Source: Clostridia bacterium (GTDB lineage: Bacteria > Bacillota_A > Clostridia > Oscillospirales > CAG-272). Taken from it: DNA of 8,127 bases. This document shows positions 1 to 5,219 of the stretch, one piece after another. Position numbers and translations under genes: made by a program. Every line of letters begins with the position of its first letter. The stretch's first letter is position 1. The stretch spans positions 1-8,127 of the forward strand of contig JAGBZZ010000006.1 in NCBI GenBank assembly GCA_017652965.1. Direction: 5' to 3'. The notes beneath the pieces were generated by a model. The model was not told the origin of the DNA and did no database searches. It saw only the letters and a list, made by a program, of their open reading frames with translations.

Positions 1-365
1 ATTCGGATAAAGCCGAGGATATCCCCGTATCCAAGCCGACCGGCGGCAACCCCAAGGCCAAGGGCCGTCAGCTCTTCATCGGTGGGAGAGAGCGTCCTGC
101 CGTTTGCCGCAAGAAGGGTGAGCATGGCAAGAATGCCGATGCGCTTGTTTCCGTCCAAAAAAGCGTGGTTGGAGATCAGCGAGCAGGCAAGGCGTGCCGC
201 CTTTTCCTCAACCGTCGGGTAAAGCTCCACCCCGTCAAAGGTGGCATAAGCGGCAAGGACGGCACTATCCAAAAGGCCGCCGTCGCGCAGGCCGTGCGCC
301 CCGCCTACCGTATCGGTCAAGAGGCGATGAAGCGCCATGACCGTCTCTTTTTCAAGGCTTCTCAT
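1..365 (-). CDS. doc: Doc-type (death-on-curing) Fic-fold toxin, 3' end cut by window edge
   Basis: This is the toxin of a type II toxin-antitoxin pair. The known family member, P1 Doc, phosphorylates EF-Tu and so stops translation in the cytoplasm. 121 codons are visible before the edge, close to the usual length of about 125, so only a few C-terminal residues are missing. The Fic/Doc signature is intact: H67, F69, D71, G72, N73, K74 and R75 read HAFLDGNKR, with the catalytic His in the same place as in Doc. The N-terminal half (GGAHGLRDGGLLDSA, residues 21-35) is also typical of the family. Asp rather than Gly before the Gly-Asn pair favours Doc-like over AMP-transferring Fic proteins. The ATG overlaps the stop of the upstream 39-residue ORF by ATGA, so the two are translationally coupled. 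Family assignment is firm. Substrate and toxicity are inferred. Confidence 0.9.
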   Translation of the reverse strand, partial: MRSLEKETVMALHRLLTDTVGGAHGLRDGGLLDSAVLAAYATFDGVELYPTVEEKAARLACSLISNHAFLDGNKRIGILAMLTLLAANGRTLSPTDEELTALGLGVAAGRLGYGDILGFIR

Positions 366-481
366 TTGGCAAGCTCCAAAAAGGCGGCACGGTATTTTTC
401 CAGGATCACCGCCGCGATGGCAAGCGCCTCCCGCTCCGCGATCGGGGACGGCAATACCGTCTCTTTTTTCTCTTCACACAT
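362..481 (-). CDS. Very short putative antitoxin (39 aa) paired with Doc
   Basis: A 39-codon ORF sits directly upstream of doc, sharing an ATGA stop/start overlap. It has a good ribosome binding site (AAGGAG at 488-493, 6 nt before the ATG) and its own promoter. The N-terminus is charged (MCEEKKE). Residues 17-39 form a predicted amphipathic helix ending in EKYRAAFLELAK. There is no room for the Phd-type DNA-binding domain, so this would be only the toxin-neutralising helix. In known phd-doc cassettes the antitoxin gene comes first and its C-terminal segment inhibits Doc, and the position and coupling here fit that role. I do not recognise the sequence family. Antitoxin function rests on context. 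Confidence 0.65.
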   Translation of the reverse strand: MCEEKKETVLPSPIAEREALAIAAVILEKYRAAFLELAK

Positions 482-502
482 AGCTTTCTCCTTTTTGCGG
501 GG

Positions 503-519
503 TACACGTCTTGCGTGTA
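503..519. repeat. Inverted repeat at the doc-cassette start site, candidate operator
   Basis: TACACG (503-508) and CGTGTA (514-519) are perfect 6-bp arms around a 5-bp centre. The repeat touches the -10 box and covers the expected transcription start, where a repressor would block initiation. Autoregulation is usual for toxin-antitoxin operons, but the 39-aa antitoxin has no evident DNA-binding domain, so the binding protein is unknown. Confidence 0.45.
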
Positions 520-547
520 TTATAGCACGGACAGGCGGGAATTACAA
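519..547 (-). promoter_or_regulatory. Sigma-A promoter of the antitoxin-doc cassette
   Basis: On the minus strand the -35 is TTGTAA (547-542), the spacer is exactly 17 nt, and the -10 is TATAAT (524-519). Transcription would start near 512, about 30 nt before the antitoxin ATG. The cassette therefore has its own promoter, separate from the upstream DUF4097 operon. Confidence 0.75.
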
Positions 548-564
548 GGGCTTTTGCGAGAGTT

Positions 565-579
565 CTGCACTTAGTGCAG
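565..579. repeat. Perfect palindrome around the DUF4097 stop codon
   Basis: CTGCACT-T-AGTGCAG has 7-bp arms with the TAA stop (571-573) near its centre. It could form a small 5-bp hairpin, but no T-run follows on the minus strand, so it is a poor intrinsic terminator. It lies just upstream of the doc-cassette -35 box and could equally be a protein-binding site. Confidence 0.4.
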
Positions 580-1362
580 TCTTATATCGATATCCCCCGT
601 ATTCGTGCGGATCCGACAGGTACCGCCGTTCCCGTTCTCGGGAAGGCACACGTCGCCCGTCCCGCTTTTGGCATCAAAGATCTTCGGGGTAAGAAGCGTG
701 CCCTCCACGTCACCCGTGCCTGTCACAAGCTCGATCCTTTCGGCATCGCACCCCGAAACGGTAATATCCCCCGTAGAGGTCGTAAGGGCAATTTCCCCCG
801 CCGTGACGTCAAAAAGCGTAATATCACCCGTAGAGGCCGCAAGCTCCAAGCGCTCGGCCGAGGCACGGCAGACAACGTCCCCGGTGGTGACGGCAATATC
901 TATGCTTTCAAAGCGGAAATCACAAGAGACCGTGACGTCCCCCGTGGAGAGTGTCACGGCAAGCGCCAGATAGGCATCGGACGGCAGATAGACCGTCACG
1001 GCAGCCTCCCCCGCCGTAATGGCGATCATCTCCCACCACGGCCGACCGTCCTCCTTCTGACGGGCGACGCGCAAGGTGCCGTCCTCCACCGTCACAAGGT
1101 AGGTACAGCTTTCGCTTTCGGCGCATTCTACGGCGGCCTTGCCATCCGCCGACGGCAAGAAAAGGATATCCGCCGTATTGTCGAGGATCTCGATGCTGTC
1201 GAATTCCTCGCTGATCTCATAGCGCTTGGTTTCGTATTTTACCGTGGCAAGACGGGAAAAATCCCAGCCGATACAGCTCATAACGCCGCAAAACAGAAGT
1301 CCCCCCGCAAGGATCAGGACACACGCGGCGATCAGCCATCCCTTTATTCCTCTGCCTATCAC
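571..1362 (-). CDS. DUF4097 family membrane-anchored beta-repeat protein
   Basis: This protein has one N-terminal membrane segment (about residues 8-28 from the GTG start) and a large domain built of short beta repeats. Seven TGD motifs (five TGDV/I near residues 140, 160, 178, 197, 216, then 235 and 255) recur every 18-20 residues, the pattern of DUF4097 (putative adhesin/envelope) proteins, which are predicted to fold as a right-handed beta solenoid outside the membrane. I prefer GTG at 1362 as the start: it overlaps the TGA of the upstream DUF1700 gene (GTGA) and has GGAGG 9 nt upstream. An ATG at 1386 would add eight residues but lacks a good ribosome binding site. It is the last gene of the PadR-DUF1700-DUF4097 operon. 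Such trios are common in Firmicutes. The biochemical role is unknown; envelope sensing or structure is inferred. Confidence 0.85.
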   Translation of the reverse strand: MIGRGIKGWLIAACVLILAGGLLFCGVMSCIGWDFSRLATVKYETKRYEISEEFDSIEILDNTADILFLPSADGKAAVECAESESCTYLVTVEDGTLRVARQKEDGRPWWEMIAITAGEAAVTVYLPSDAYLALAVTLSTGDVTVSCDFRFESIDIAVTTGDVVCRASAERLELAASTGDITLFDVTAGEIALTTSTGDITVSGCDAERIELVTGTGDVEGTLLTPKIFDAKSGTGDVCLPENGNGGTCRIRTNTGDIDIRLH

Positions 1363-1961
1363 CTTTTCTTTCCTCCGACAAAGCATTTTTTAATTCCGAG
1401 AAGTATATAGCGGCTAAGGACGAACGCCCCGCGGCTTACCGCCCGGCACAAAAGAAGCATAGGGACAGAAAGCCCCGCGCAAAGAAGGGCGCACGCAAAA
1501 ACCGCGACCCCCGTAGCAACATGCCCGCCAAAAAGCGCAAAGCCCACCCCTGCCACAAGGCCGCCAAGGGCCGCGCCGACAAGCGCGCCGAAGGTAGCCC
1601 AAAGCGAGATAACGACCGACCAAAGGGCGGCAAAGAGGGATATCAGCACACTGACGGCAGAAGCAAGAAGCGAAAGCCAGATAGGCGAGCCAAGCAGGAT
1701 GAGGGTAAGAGACAGGGGGCTGAGCCTTCTCTTTTTGCCCGCCTTCTCGGCCGCGATGGCAGAAAGCGACACCTCGTCCATGATCTGTGCGGCAACCGCC
1801 TCCACCGTCCCAAGCCCCGCGACGGCCTCGGCCTCCGAAAGCCCTTCCTCTATGCGGTCGTCTATCTGCTCGGCATAAAAGCCGAGCCGCTCTTCTCTTT
1901 CCTTTTGCGGTAAGGCACGCAAAAGAAGCGCAAGCACATCCAGAAATTCTTTTTTAGTCAT
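1359..1961 (-). CDS. DUF1700 (HAAS-domain) integral membrane protein
   Basis: Residues 1-70 form the helical HAAS/DUF1700 domain: MTKKEFLDVL at the start, then the hallmark FYAEQIDDRIEEGLSE (residues 28-43) and GLGTVEAVAAQI (49-60). After a basic linker (AGKKRRL) come several hydrophobic segments between about 84 and 175, rich in Ala, Gly, Leu and Val, consistent with three to four membrane helices. The C-terminus is basic (GGKKR). The ATG overlaps the PadR stop by 8 nt and has AAGGAGG 9 nt upstream. The end overlaps the DUF4097 GTG. In the family these proteins are encoded beside PadR regulators and are thought to transmit membrane signals or help assembly of the partner. No enzymatic motif is visible. 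The family call is solid; the function is inferred. Confidence 0.88.
   Translation of the reverse strand: MTKKEFLDVLALLLRALPQKEREERLGFYAEQIDDRIEEGLSEAEAVAGLGTVEAVAAQIMDEVSLSAIAAEKAGKKRRLSPLSLTLILLGSPIWLSLLASAVSVLISLFAALWSVVISLWATFGALVGAALGGLVAGVGFALFGGHVATGVAVFACALLCAGLSVPMLLLCRAVSRGAFVLSRYILLGIKKCFVGGKKR
1372..1376 (-). promoter_or_regulatory. Ribosome binding site that decides the DUF4097 start
   Basis: GGAGG lies 9 nt before GTG 1362, inside the end of the DUF1700 gene. It falls downstream of the ATG at 1386 and so argues against that start. Confidence 0.65.
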
Positions 1962-2274
1962 TGCCGGTATCCTCCTTGGTCACAAACCGATAGATCGCCA
2001 TTACCTCTCGCCACTCCTCGCAAAATTCCGCAATGCGTGCGACCCCCGCCGCGGTGATGCGGTAGTATTTCCTGAGTCTCCCGTCATGCTCCTGGGTGCG
2101 CACCGTCAGCATTCTTTGCGCCTCTAACCGCTTTAAAATGGTATAGAGGGTGGATTCGGATATCTCGATATACGGCTTCATATCCTTAATGATCTTATAG
2201 CCGTAGGATTCGCCGTCCTTGATGGCGGCCAATACGCAAACGTCCAAAAGACCGCGCTTAAGCTGTATGTCCAT
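1954..2274 (-). CDS. PadR family winged-helix transcriptional regulator
   Basis: At 106 residues this is a short PadR protein of the usual single-domain-plus-helix type. It carries the typical start (QLKRGLLDVCVLAAI), the YGYKI motif (24-28), the recognition-helix region STLYTILKRLE (41-51) and the wing RKYYRIT (68-74), followed by a C-terminal dimerisation helix. PadR proteins normally repress their own operon and lose DNA binding on ligand contact or another signal. It is the first gene of a three-gene operon with DUF1700 and DUF4097, with overlapping stops and starts, so it most likely controls these genes. GGGGGAG lies about 8 nt upstream of the ATG. The inducer cannot be read from the sequence. 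Confidence 0.93.
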   Translation of the reverse strand: MDIQLKRGLLDVCVLAAIKDGESYGYKIIKDMKPYIEISESTLYTILKRLEAQRMLTVRTQEHDGRLRKYYRITAAGVARIAEFCEEWREVMAIYRFVTKEDTGND

Positions 2275-2293
2275 ACTATACTCCCCCTTGCGT

Positions 2294-2316
2294 AATACAT
2301 CATATCACGAAGTATT
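2294..2316. promoter_or_regulatory. Candidate PadR operator over the -10 box
   Basis: AATAC (2294-2298) and GTATT (2312-2316) are an inverted repeat with a 13-bp centre that spans the -10 and part of the spacer. PadR-type repressors bind spaced inverted repeats of similar size in their own promoters. The interior is only partly symmetric, so this is a candidate. Confidence 0.4.
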
Positions 2317-2327
2317 GTGCTTGTCAA
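2299..2327 (-). promoter_or_regulatory. Consensus promoter of the padR operon
   Basis: On the minus strand the -35 is TTGACA (2327-2322), the spacer is 17 nt and the -10 is TATGAT (2304-2299). It lies about 25 nt upstream of the PadR start codon and drives the three-gene operon. Confidence 0.85.
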
Positions 2328-2346
2328 GAAGCTTTTTCAAAAACAT

Positions 2347-2403
2347 CCTGAAAAAGCAAAACCCCGGGATATGCTTTTTGGCAGATCCCCGGGGCTTTTC
2401 AGG
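2347..2403 (-). terminator. Rho-independent terminator downstream of the lipoprotein gene
   Basis: On the minus strand a GC-rich stem (arms at 2394-2385 and 2370-2362, CCCCGGGG core) is followed by TTTTGCTTTTT. Outer bases CCTGAAAA and TTTTTCAGG extend the symmetry, so it may work in both directions. It would end transcription from the lipoprotein gene before the padR promoter. An alternative 8-bp hairpin (AAAAAGCA 2351-2358 with TGCTTTTT 2372-2379) uses overlapping sequence. Confidence 0.75.
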
Positions 2404-2414
2404 TATTGTACGCA

Positions 2415-2507
2415 TCAGGTGCGAAGGGTGAGCTTTGTTTCCTTCGGCACGACCTCATAGATATAGAAGCGGTCGCGGATGGCGGGCAGAGGCGGCAGGG
2501 CAGAAAA
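2415..2507 (-). pseudogene. Orphan coding tail, possible gene remnant
   Basis: Between the lipoprotein stop and the terminator, one minus frame ends in RDRFYIYEVVPKETKLTLRT followed by TGA at 2417-2415. The last ~26 codons have the GC-ending codon use of the surrounding genes, but upstream the frame becomes arginine-rich nonsense that is antisense or out-of-frame to the lipoprotein end. There is no start codon or ribosome binding site. It reads like the C-terminus of a deleted gene. I do not recognise the family, and chance cannot be excluded. Confidence 0.3.
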
Positions 2508-2565
2508 CTGCCATAGTATCCACTCGCATTTTTGCGGACGTCGGTATCGCCGCCTCCGCGCGGGT

Positions 2566-3813
2566 TCAGTCGAGATAGGTGATGGGAAGCGCGTCATAGA
2601 CCTTAGCATCCCCGGCATACGCATACTCCCCAAGGATACTGTCGATATAGTCCTGGCCAAGCGTATTGCTGACGGGATTAAAGGGCATTTCCCCCCAAAG
2701 GGCACGGTAGATCATATGTGCGCCCACGTAGCCCGCCAGCGGTGTGCTGTGCAGGTGGGCATCGTCGATGCAAAGGCTCCAGCGGTCTACCCCGTCGGCG
2801 ATCAGCCCGTCAAGCTCGGCCTTCCAGTTGAGGCACAGAAGCGAGGGGTAGGTCGCCATGGCCCTTTGAACGATGCTTGCCCCCTCGTTATGTGCGGGAA
2901 AGATGACAAGCGCGGTCCCGGAGGCGTCACAGGCCGCCTTCAGTACCCCGAGATTTTCGATCTCATCCTCGCCGTAAAAGCCACAAATAAAGACCGCCGT
3001 ATACAGCCCCGCGCGGATGCATGCCATAACGCTCGAATCGTTTACGTAGGTGCCTACCCGTGCATACCCTCTCGAATACGCCGTCACGGTGCAATCCTTT
3101 TCTCCGTTTTTCAGCATCTCTTTCAGAATATTGCCGATCTTGGAGGTGCCGATAAAGCTATTACCAAGGATGAGGACACTGGGGGTATCGGCGCGATTTT
3201 CAAAATATCCGTTAAGCACGCCGAGGGTATCGCTTTCAAACTTTTCCTCGGTGAAAAGGTTCTTATACAGCCTGTCTTCCAGGGTCTCATCCACCTCCCG
3301 ATAATCGGCCGTCAGCGTGACTGCACGCATATAGCCGTTCGAGGGGTATTTGTATACGTAGCGGAAACGGAGCTCGCCCTCCCCGCTTCCCTTTTCGATA
3401 TACTTGGTCACACGGATGTCGCCCACCGTCAGCGTTTTGCTCTCCAAAACCGAAAAGCCGGCCGTATCCCCGGCATTTCCGCCGCAAAGCGAGCCGATTC
3501 TCACCCCGTCCCGAAGGATGGCAAAGCCCTCCTCCTCCCGAATGATCTCCCACTCTACAGGGCGGCTGATCTTCAAAAGGACGTTATCATTCTTATAGGC
3601 AAATACCGTGGTTTGAAAGCTTGTCGAGGGGCGGCGATCGATCCCCTCATAGGGCGAGGGAGCCGTCGTTACGGGCGGCACCGTGGTGGTAGCCTCGGTG
3701 GTGGCGGCGGTGGTGGTGGCAGGGGTCGTCTCGGTATCCGTCCACCCCGTGCAGGAGACAAGAAGAAGCGCAAGCGCAAAAAGCACCGGTGCCAAGTAAA
3801 ATATTTTTCTCAC
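2566..3813 (-). CDS. Lipoprotein with SGNH-hydrolase-like C-terminal domain
   Basis: A 415-residue surface lipoprotein. The signal peptide (1-20) ends in the lipobox LLVS-C21. A Thr/Pro/Ala-rich linker (26-53) follows, as in many Gram-positive cell-surface proteins. Residues 63-195 form a beta-rich region I do not recognise. From 211 a domain resembling SGNH/GDSL hydrolases begins: LILGNSF (214-220) matches block I with S219 as nucleophile, and DDAHLHS (350-356) followed by GYVGAHMIYRALWG matches the Asp-x-x-His block (D350, H353) and its helix. In this family the enzymes remove acyl or acetyl groups from glycans or lipids, but substrate cannot be assigned, and the GNS in place of GDS is found in subgroups. 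It starts with GTG, with GGAGG 11 nt upstream. It has its own promoter 235 nt upstream and a terminator after the stop. Confidence 0.72.
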   Translation of the reverse strand: MRKIFYLAPVLFALALLLVSCTGWTDTETTPATTTAATTEATTTVPPVTTAPSPYEGIDRRPSTSFQTTVFAYKNDNVLLKISRPVEWEIIREEEGFAILRDGVRIGSLCGGNAGDTAGFSVLESKTLTVGDIRVTKYIEKGSGEGELRFRYVYKYPSNGYMRAVTLTADYREVDETLEDRLYKNLFTEEKFESDTLGVLNGYFENRADTPSVLILGNSFIGTSKIGNILKEMLKNGEKDCTVTAYSRGYARVGTYVNDSSVMACIRAGLYTAVFICGFYGEDEIENLGVLKAACDASGTALVIFPAHNEGASIVQRAMATYPSLLCLNWKAELDGLIADGVDRWSLCIDDAHLHSTPLAGYVGAHMIYRALWGEMPFNPVSNTLGQDYIDSILGEYAYAGDAKVYDALPITYLD

Positions 3814-3843
3814 GTGTAATCTAACCTCCGTACATTCAAAGTC

Positions 3844-3996
3844 TCATTTCGTGTAAAAACGCACCGCAAGATATTCTTGCACGGCGGCCTCCCCGATACC
3901 GGGCAAGAGCCGCCCCATACGCATAACCGACGCAGTTGCCTCGCTTGCCGCGCGCCACGGAAAGACGTATTTCGCGTCGTGTGCCCCCCTTTTCAT
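3844..3996 (-). CDS. Possible 50-residue leader peptide upstream of the lipoprotein gene
   Basis: A 50-codon ORF (ATG to TGA) lies between the consensus promoter and the lipoprotein GTG, on the same strand, ending 30 nt before it. It begins MKRGAHDAKYVFPW and ends QEYLAVRFYTK. There is no convincing ribosome binding site before the ATG, and I recognise no family. GC-rich DNA makes chance ORFs of this size plausible. If real, it would be a small protein or a leader whose translation affects the hairpins it contains. Confidence 0.22.
   Translation of the reverse strand: MKRGAHDAKYVFPWRAASEATASVMRMGRLLPGIGEAAVQEYLAVRFYTK
3855..3914 (-). promoter_or_regulatory. Structured leader with attenuator-like hairpins
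   Basis: In the minus transcript, GGCGGC (3914-3909) pairs with GCCGCC (3888-3883), enclosing an inner CCCG/CGGG stem. Directly after it, GCAAGA (3880-3875) pairs with TCTTGC (3871-3866), with a possible outer CGC/GCG extension, and TTTTT follows (3859-3855). The outer extension of the second hairpin shares bases with the first, so the two could compete as in attenuation. The core stem is short, so termination strength is uncertain. No known riboswitch consensus was recognised. Confidence 0.35.
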
Positions 3997-4024
3997 AGGT
4001 GCGGGGCTCAATGCTGTATGTATG

Positions 4025-4053
4025 ATTATATCACGCGGTCACGTGACTGTCAA
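4025..4053 (-). promoter_or_regulatory. Consensus promoter of the lipoprotein transcript
   Basis: The minus strand reads TTGACA (4053-4048), 17 nt, TATAAT (4030-4025): a perfect consensus. Its spacer contains the perfect 10-bp palindrome GTCACGTGAC (4038-4047), a good place for a repressor. Transcription would start near 4018, giving a leader of about 205 nt before the GTG at 3813. Confidence 0.85.
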
Positions 4054-4106
4054 GAGTAAGGGCGAATTTTTTTTGCCGCAAATACGGGAATTTCGCCGTA
4101 GCCATC

Positions 4107-4135
4107 TTGACTTTTGCGGACATATTGCATATAAT
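4107..4135 (+). promoter_or_regulatory. Promoter of the creatininase-family gene
   Basis: TTGACT (4107-4112), 17 nt, TATAAT (4130-4135). It is divergent from the lipoprotein promoter, with about 53 bp between the two -35 boxes, and lies about 37 nt before the ATG. Confidence 0.85.
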
Positions 4136-4171
4136 GATTACATCAACTAAAATGAACAGGAGAATCCTATC

Positions 4172-4909
4172 ATGCAAATGCTTGAAATGTTATATGATGA
4201 GATCCAGGACGCCGTAGACAGAAAGGTTCCCTTTATCATTCCGATCGGCACGCTGGAATACCACGCCCGCCACGCCTCGTGCGGCACCGATACCCTTGTG
4301 ATCACCGGTTGCCTTCGCGAGCTGGAAAAGGAAAAGGAGATCGTGGTCTGCCCTCCCCTGTGGTACGGCGTGGCCTCCTATGCCGTTTGCGCACCCAAGC
4401 CCAGCCACTTCCACGTGGATGAGGATGCCTACGTCAACTATCTCTATTACATTCTGAAATCCATGATCTATGCCGGTCACAAGAACATTTACCTCGTGGC
4501 ACACCATCAGACCGAGGGTGCAGGCCTTATGCCTATGACCATCGCCTGCCACAAGGCCGCCAAGAAGGTCACCATGGAGTACATGGAGGAGAAGCTTGGT
4601 AAGGGCTGGTGGGGCAGCGACGCCTATTCCTCCTACTACGAGGATATGGGCAGCGAGGACGATCCCTTCTCTTACATCAAGGTCATTCCGCTGATCGGTG
4701 CCGATGCACAGATCAAGTGCGGCGGCTTTGACCATGCCGGCAAATGGGAGACCAGCCTTATGATGGGCACCTACCCCGAGCTTGTTGACCTTGGCCGTTG
4801 CGAGCGCAACACCGAGTGGTTTGCCGAAAGCGCTAAGGAAGCCAGCGTGGAGACCGGTAAGCACATGGTGGAATGCACGCTTGAGTGGCTCAGAAAGACC
4901 ATTGTGTAA
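4172..4909 (+). CDS. Creatininase family metal-dependent amidohydrolase
   Basis: 245 residues, the usual length of the creatininase/formamide-amidohydrolase family, which use two metal ions to open cyclic or linear amides. The first metal motif is PIGTLEYHARHASCGTD (24-40), with E29, H31 and D40 as expected ligands. The second, normally NGHGGN, is AHHQTEG (110-116), keeping H112 but losing the Asn and Gly residues. The third, normally HAGExETS, is HAGKWETS (188-195), with E193 kept and Lys in place of the first Glu. The fold is clearly this family, but the changes put it away from characterised creatininases, so the substrate is unknown. AGGAG lies 9 nt before the ATG. It is a single-gene unit with its own promoter and terminator. 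Function as an amidohydrolase is inferred. Confidence 0.85.
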   Translation: MQMLEMLYDEIQDAVDRKVPFIIPIGTLEYHARHASCGTDTLVITGCLRELEKEKEIVVCPPLWYGVASYAVCAPKPSHFHVDEDAYVNYLYYILKSMIYAGHKNIYLVAHHQTEGAGLMPMTIACHKAAKKVTMEYMEEKLGKGWWGSDAYSSYYEDMGSEDDPFSYIKVIPLIGADAQIKCGGFDHAGKWETSLMMGTYPELVDLGRCERNTEWFAESAKEASVETGKHMVECTLEWLRKTIV

Positions 4910-4919
4910 CAAATGAAGG

Positions 4920-4959
4920 AAAGCACGGTGTACCCTCTCGGGATACACCGTGCTTTTTA
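4920..4959 (+). terminator. Rho-independent terminator of the creatininase-family gene
   Basis: GCACGGTGTA (4923-4932) pairs perfectly with TACACCGTGC (4944-4953), with a small CCC/GGG inner stem, followed by TTTTTAT. It begins 13 nt after the stop codon. Confidence 0.93.
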
Positions 4960-4973
4960 TACAAAAGACCGCC

Positions 4974-5069
4974 TCAAAGGTTGAGAAGCACAAGGGCAAC
5001 AGAGCCGACGGCAAGCCCCGCCCAGGCCATAGGACGCGCTCGCTCACGGAAGAAGATCCATAAAGCGCC
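4974..5069 (-). pseudogene. C-terminal relic of a DMT/EamA-type transporter
   Basis: Thirty-one sense codons end at TGA (4976-4974) and read GALWIFFRERARPMAWAGLA, then VGSVALVLLNL. This is the classic end of an EamA/drug-metabolite transporter: aromatic helix end, (F)RER loop, Pro, then a small-residue helix ending in LLNL. The frame is closed by a TGA at 5072-5070, and no start or upstream transporter sequence is present, so the rest of the gene has been lost. A near-duplicate of GGCGCTT at the break (5067-5081) may mark the rearrangement. The identification is by pattern, from a short fragment. Confidence 0.55.
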
Positions 5070-5189
5070 TCATAAGCGCCGTTTTTTAGCGAAAAGCCCC
5101 AAAGAGAGGAATCTCACACATTATAATAAAAGCCCGAAAAAAATCAATACGCGCGCCCCTATTTTTGAAGGATACGGCAGGAGCGGCGG

Positions 5190-5219
5190 TTGACTTTCCC
5201 CCTTTTTGTGTGGTATAAT
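5190..5219 (+). promoter_or_regulatory. Promoter of the histidine phosphatase gene
   Basis: TTGACT (5190-5195), 18 nt, TATAAT (5214-5219). The start site would be near 5226. The 5' leader holds a small GCCC/GGGC hairpin (5228-5240) before the ribosome binding site. Confidence 0.82.

Noticed and set aside
590..970. Repeated CCCGTAGAGG-like DNA units
   Set aside because: They are explained by the TGD protein repeats of the DUF4097 gene and are not a CRISPR array or independent DNA repeat.
574..1410. Plus-strand frames antisense to the DUF4097 and DUF1700 genes
   Set aside because: They lack initiation signals and recognisable motifs, and the minus genes are clear family members in a coupled operon.
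3660..3730. GGT/GGC-rich low-complexity DNA
   Set aside because: It encodes the Thr-rich linker of the lipoprotein; it is not a separate repeat element.
2479..3819. Long plus-strand open frame antisense to the lipoprotein gene
   Set aside because: It mirrors the lipoprotein gene in GC-rich DNA, has no promoter or ribosome binding site, and its translation is low-complexity without family features. The minus gene has a signal peptide, lipobox and SGNH motifs.
3877..4059. 60-codon plus-strand frame in the lipoprotein leader
   Set aside because: It runs against the strong minus promoter, has no ribosome binding site and resembles no protein.
4190..5047. Minus-strand 285-codon frame antisense to the creatininase gene
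   Set aside because: It spans the creatininase terminator and the transporter relic in a different frame, and shows only antisense composition.
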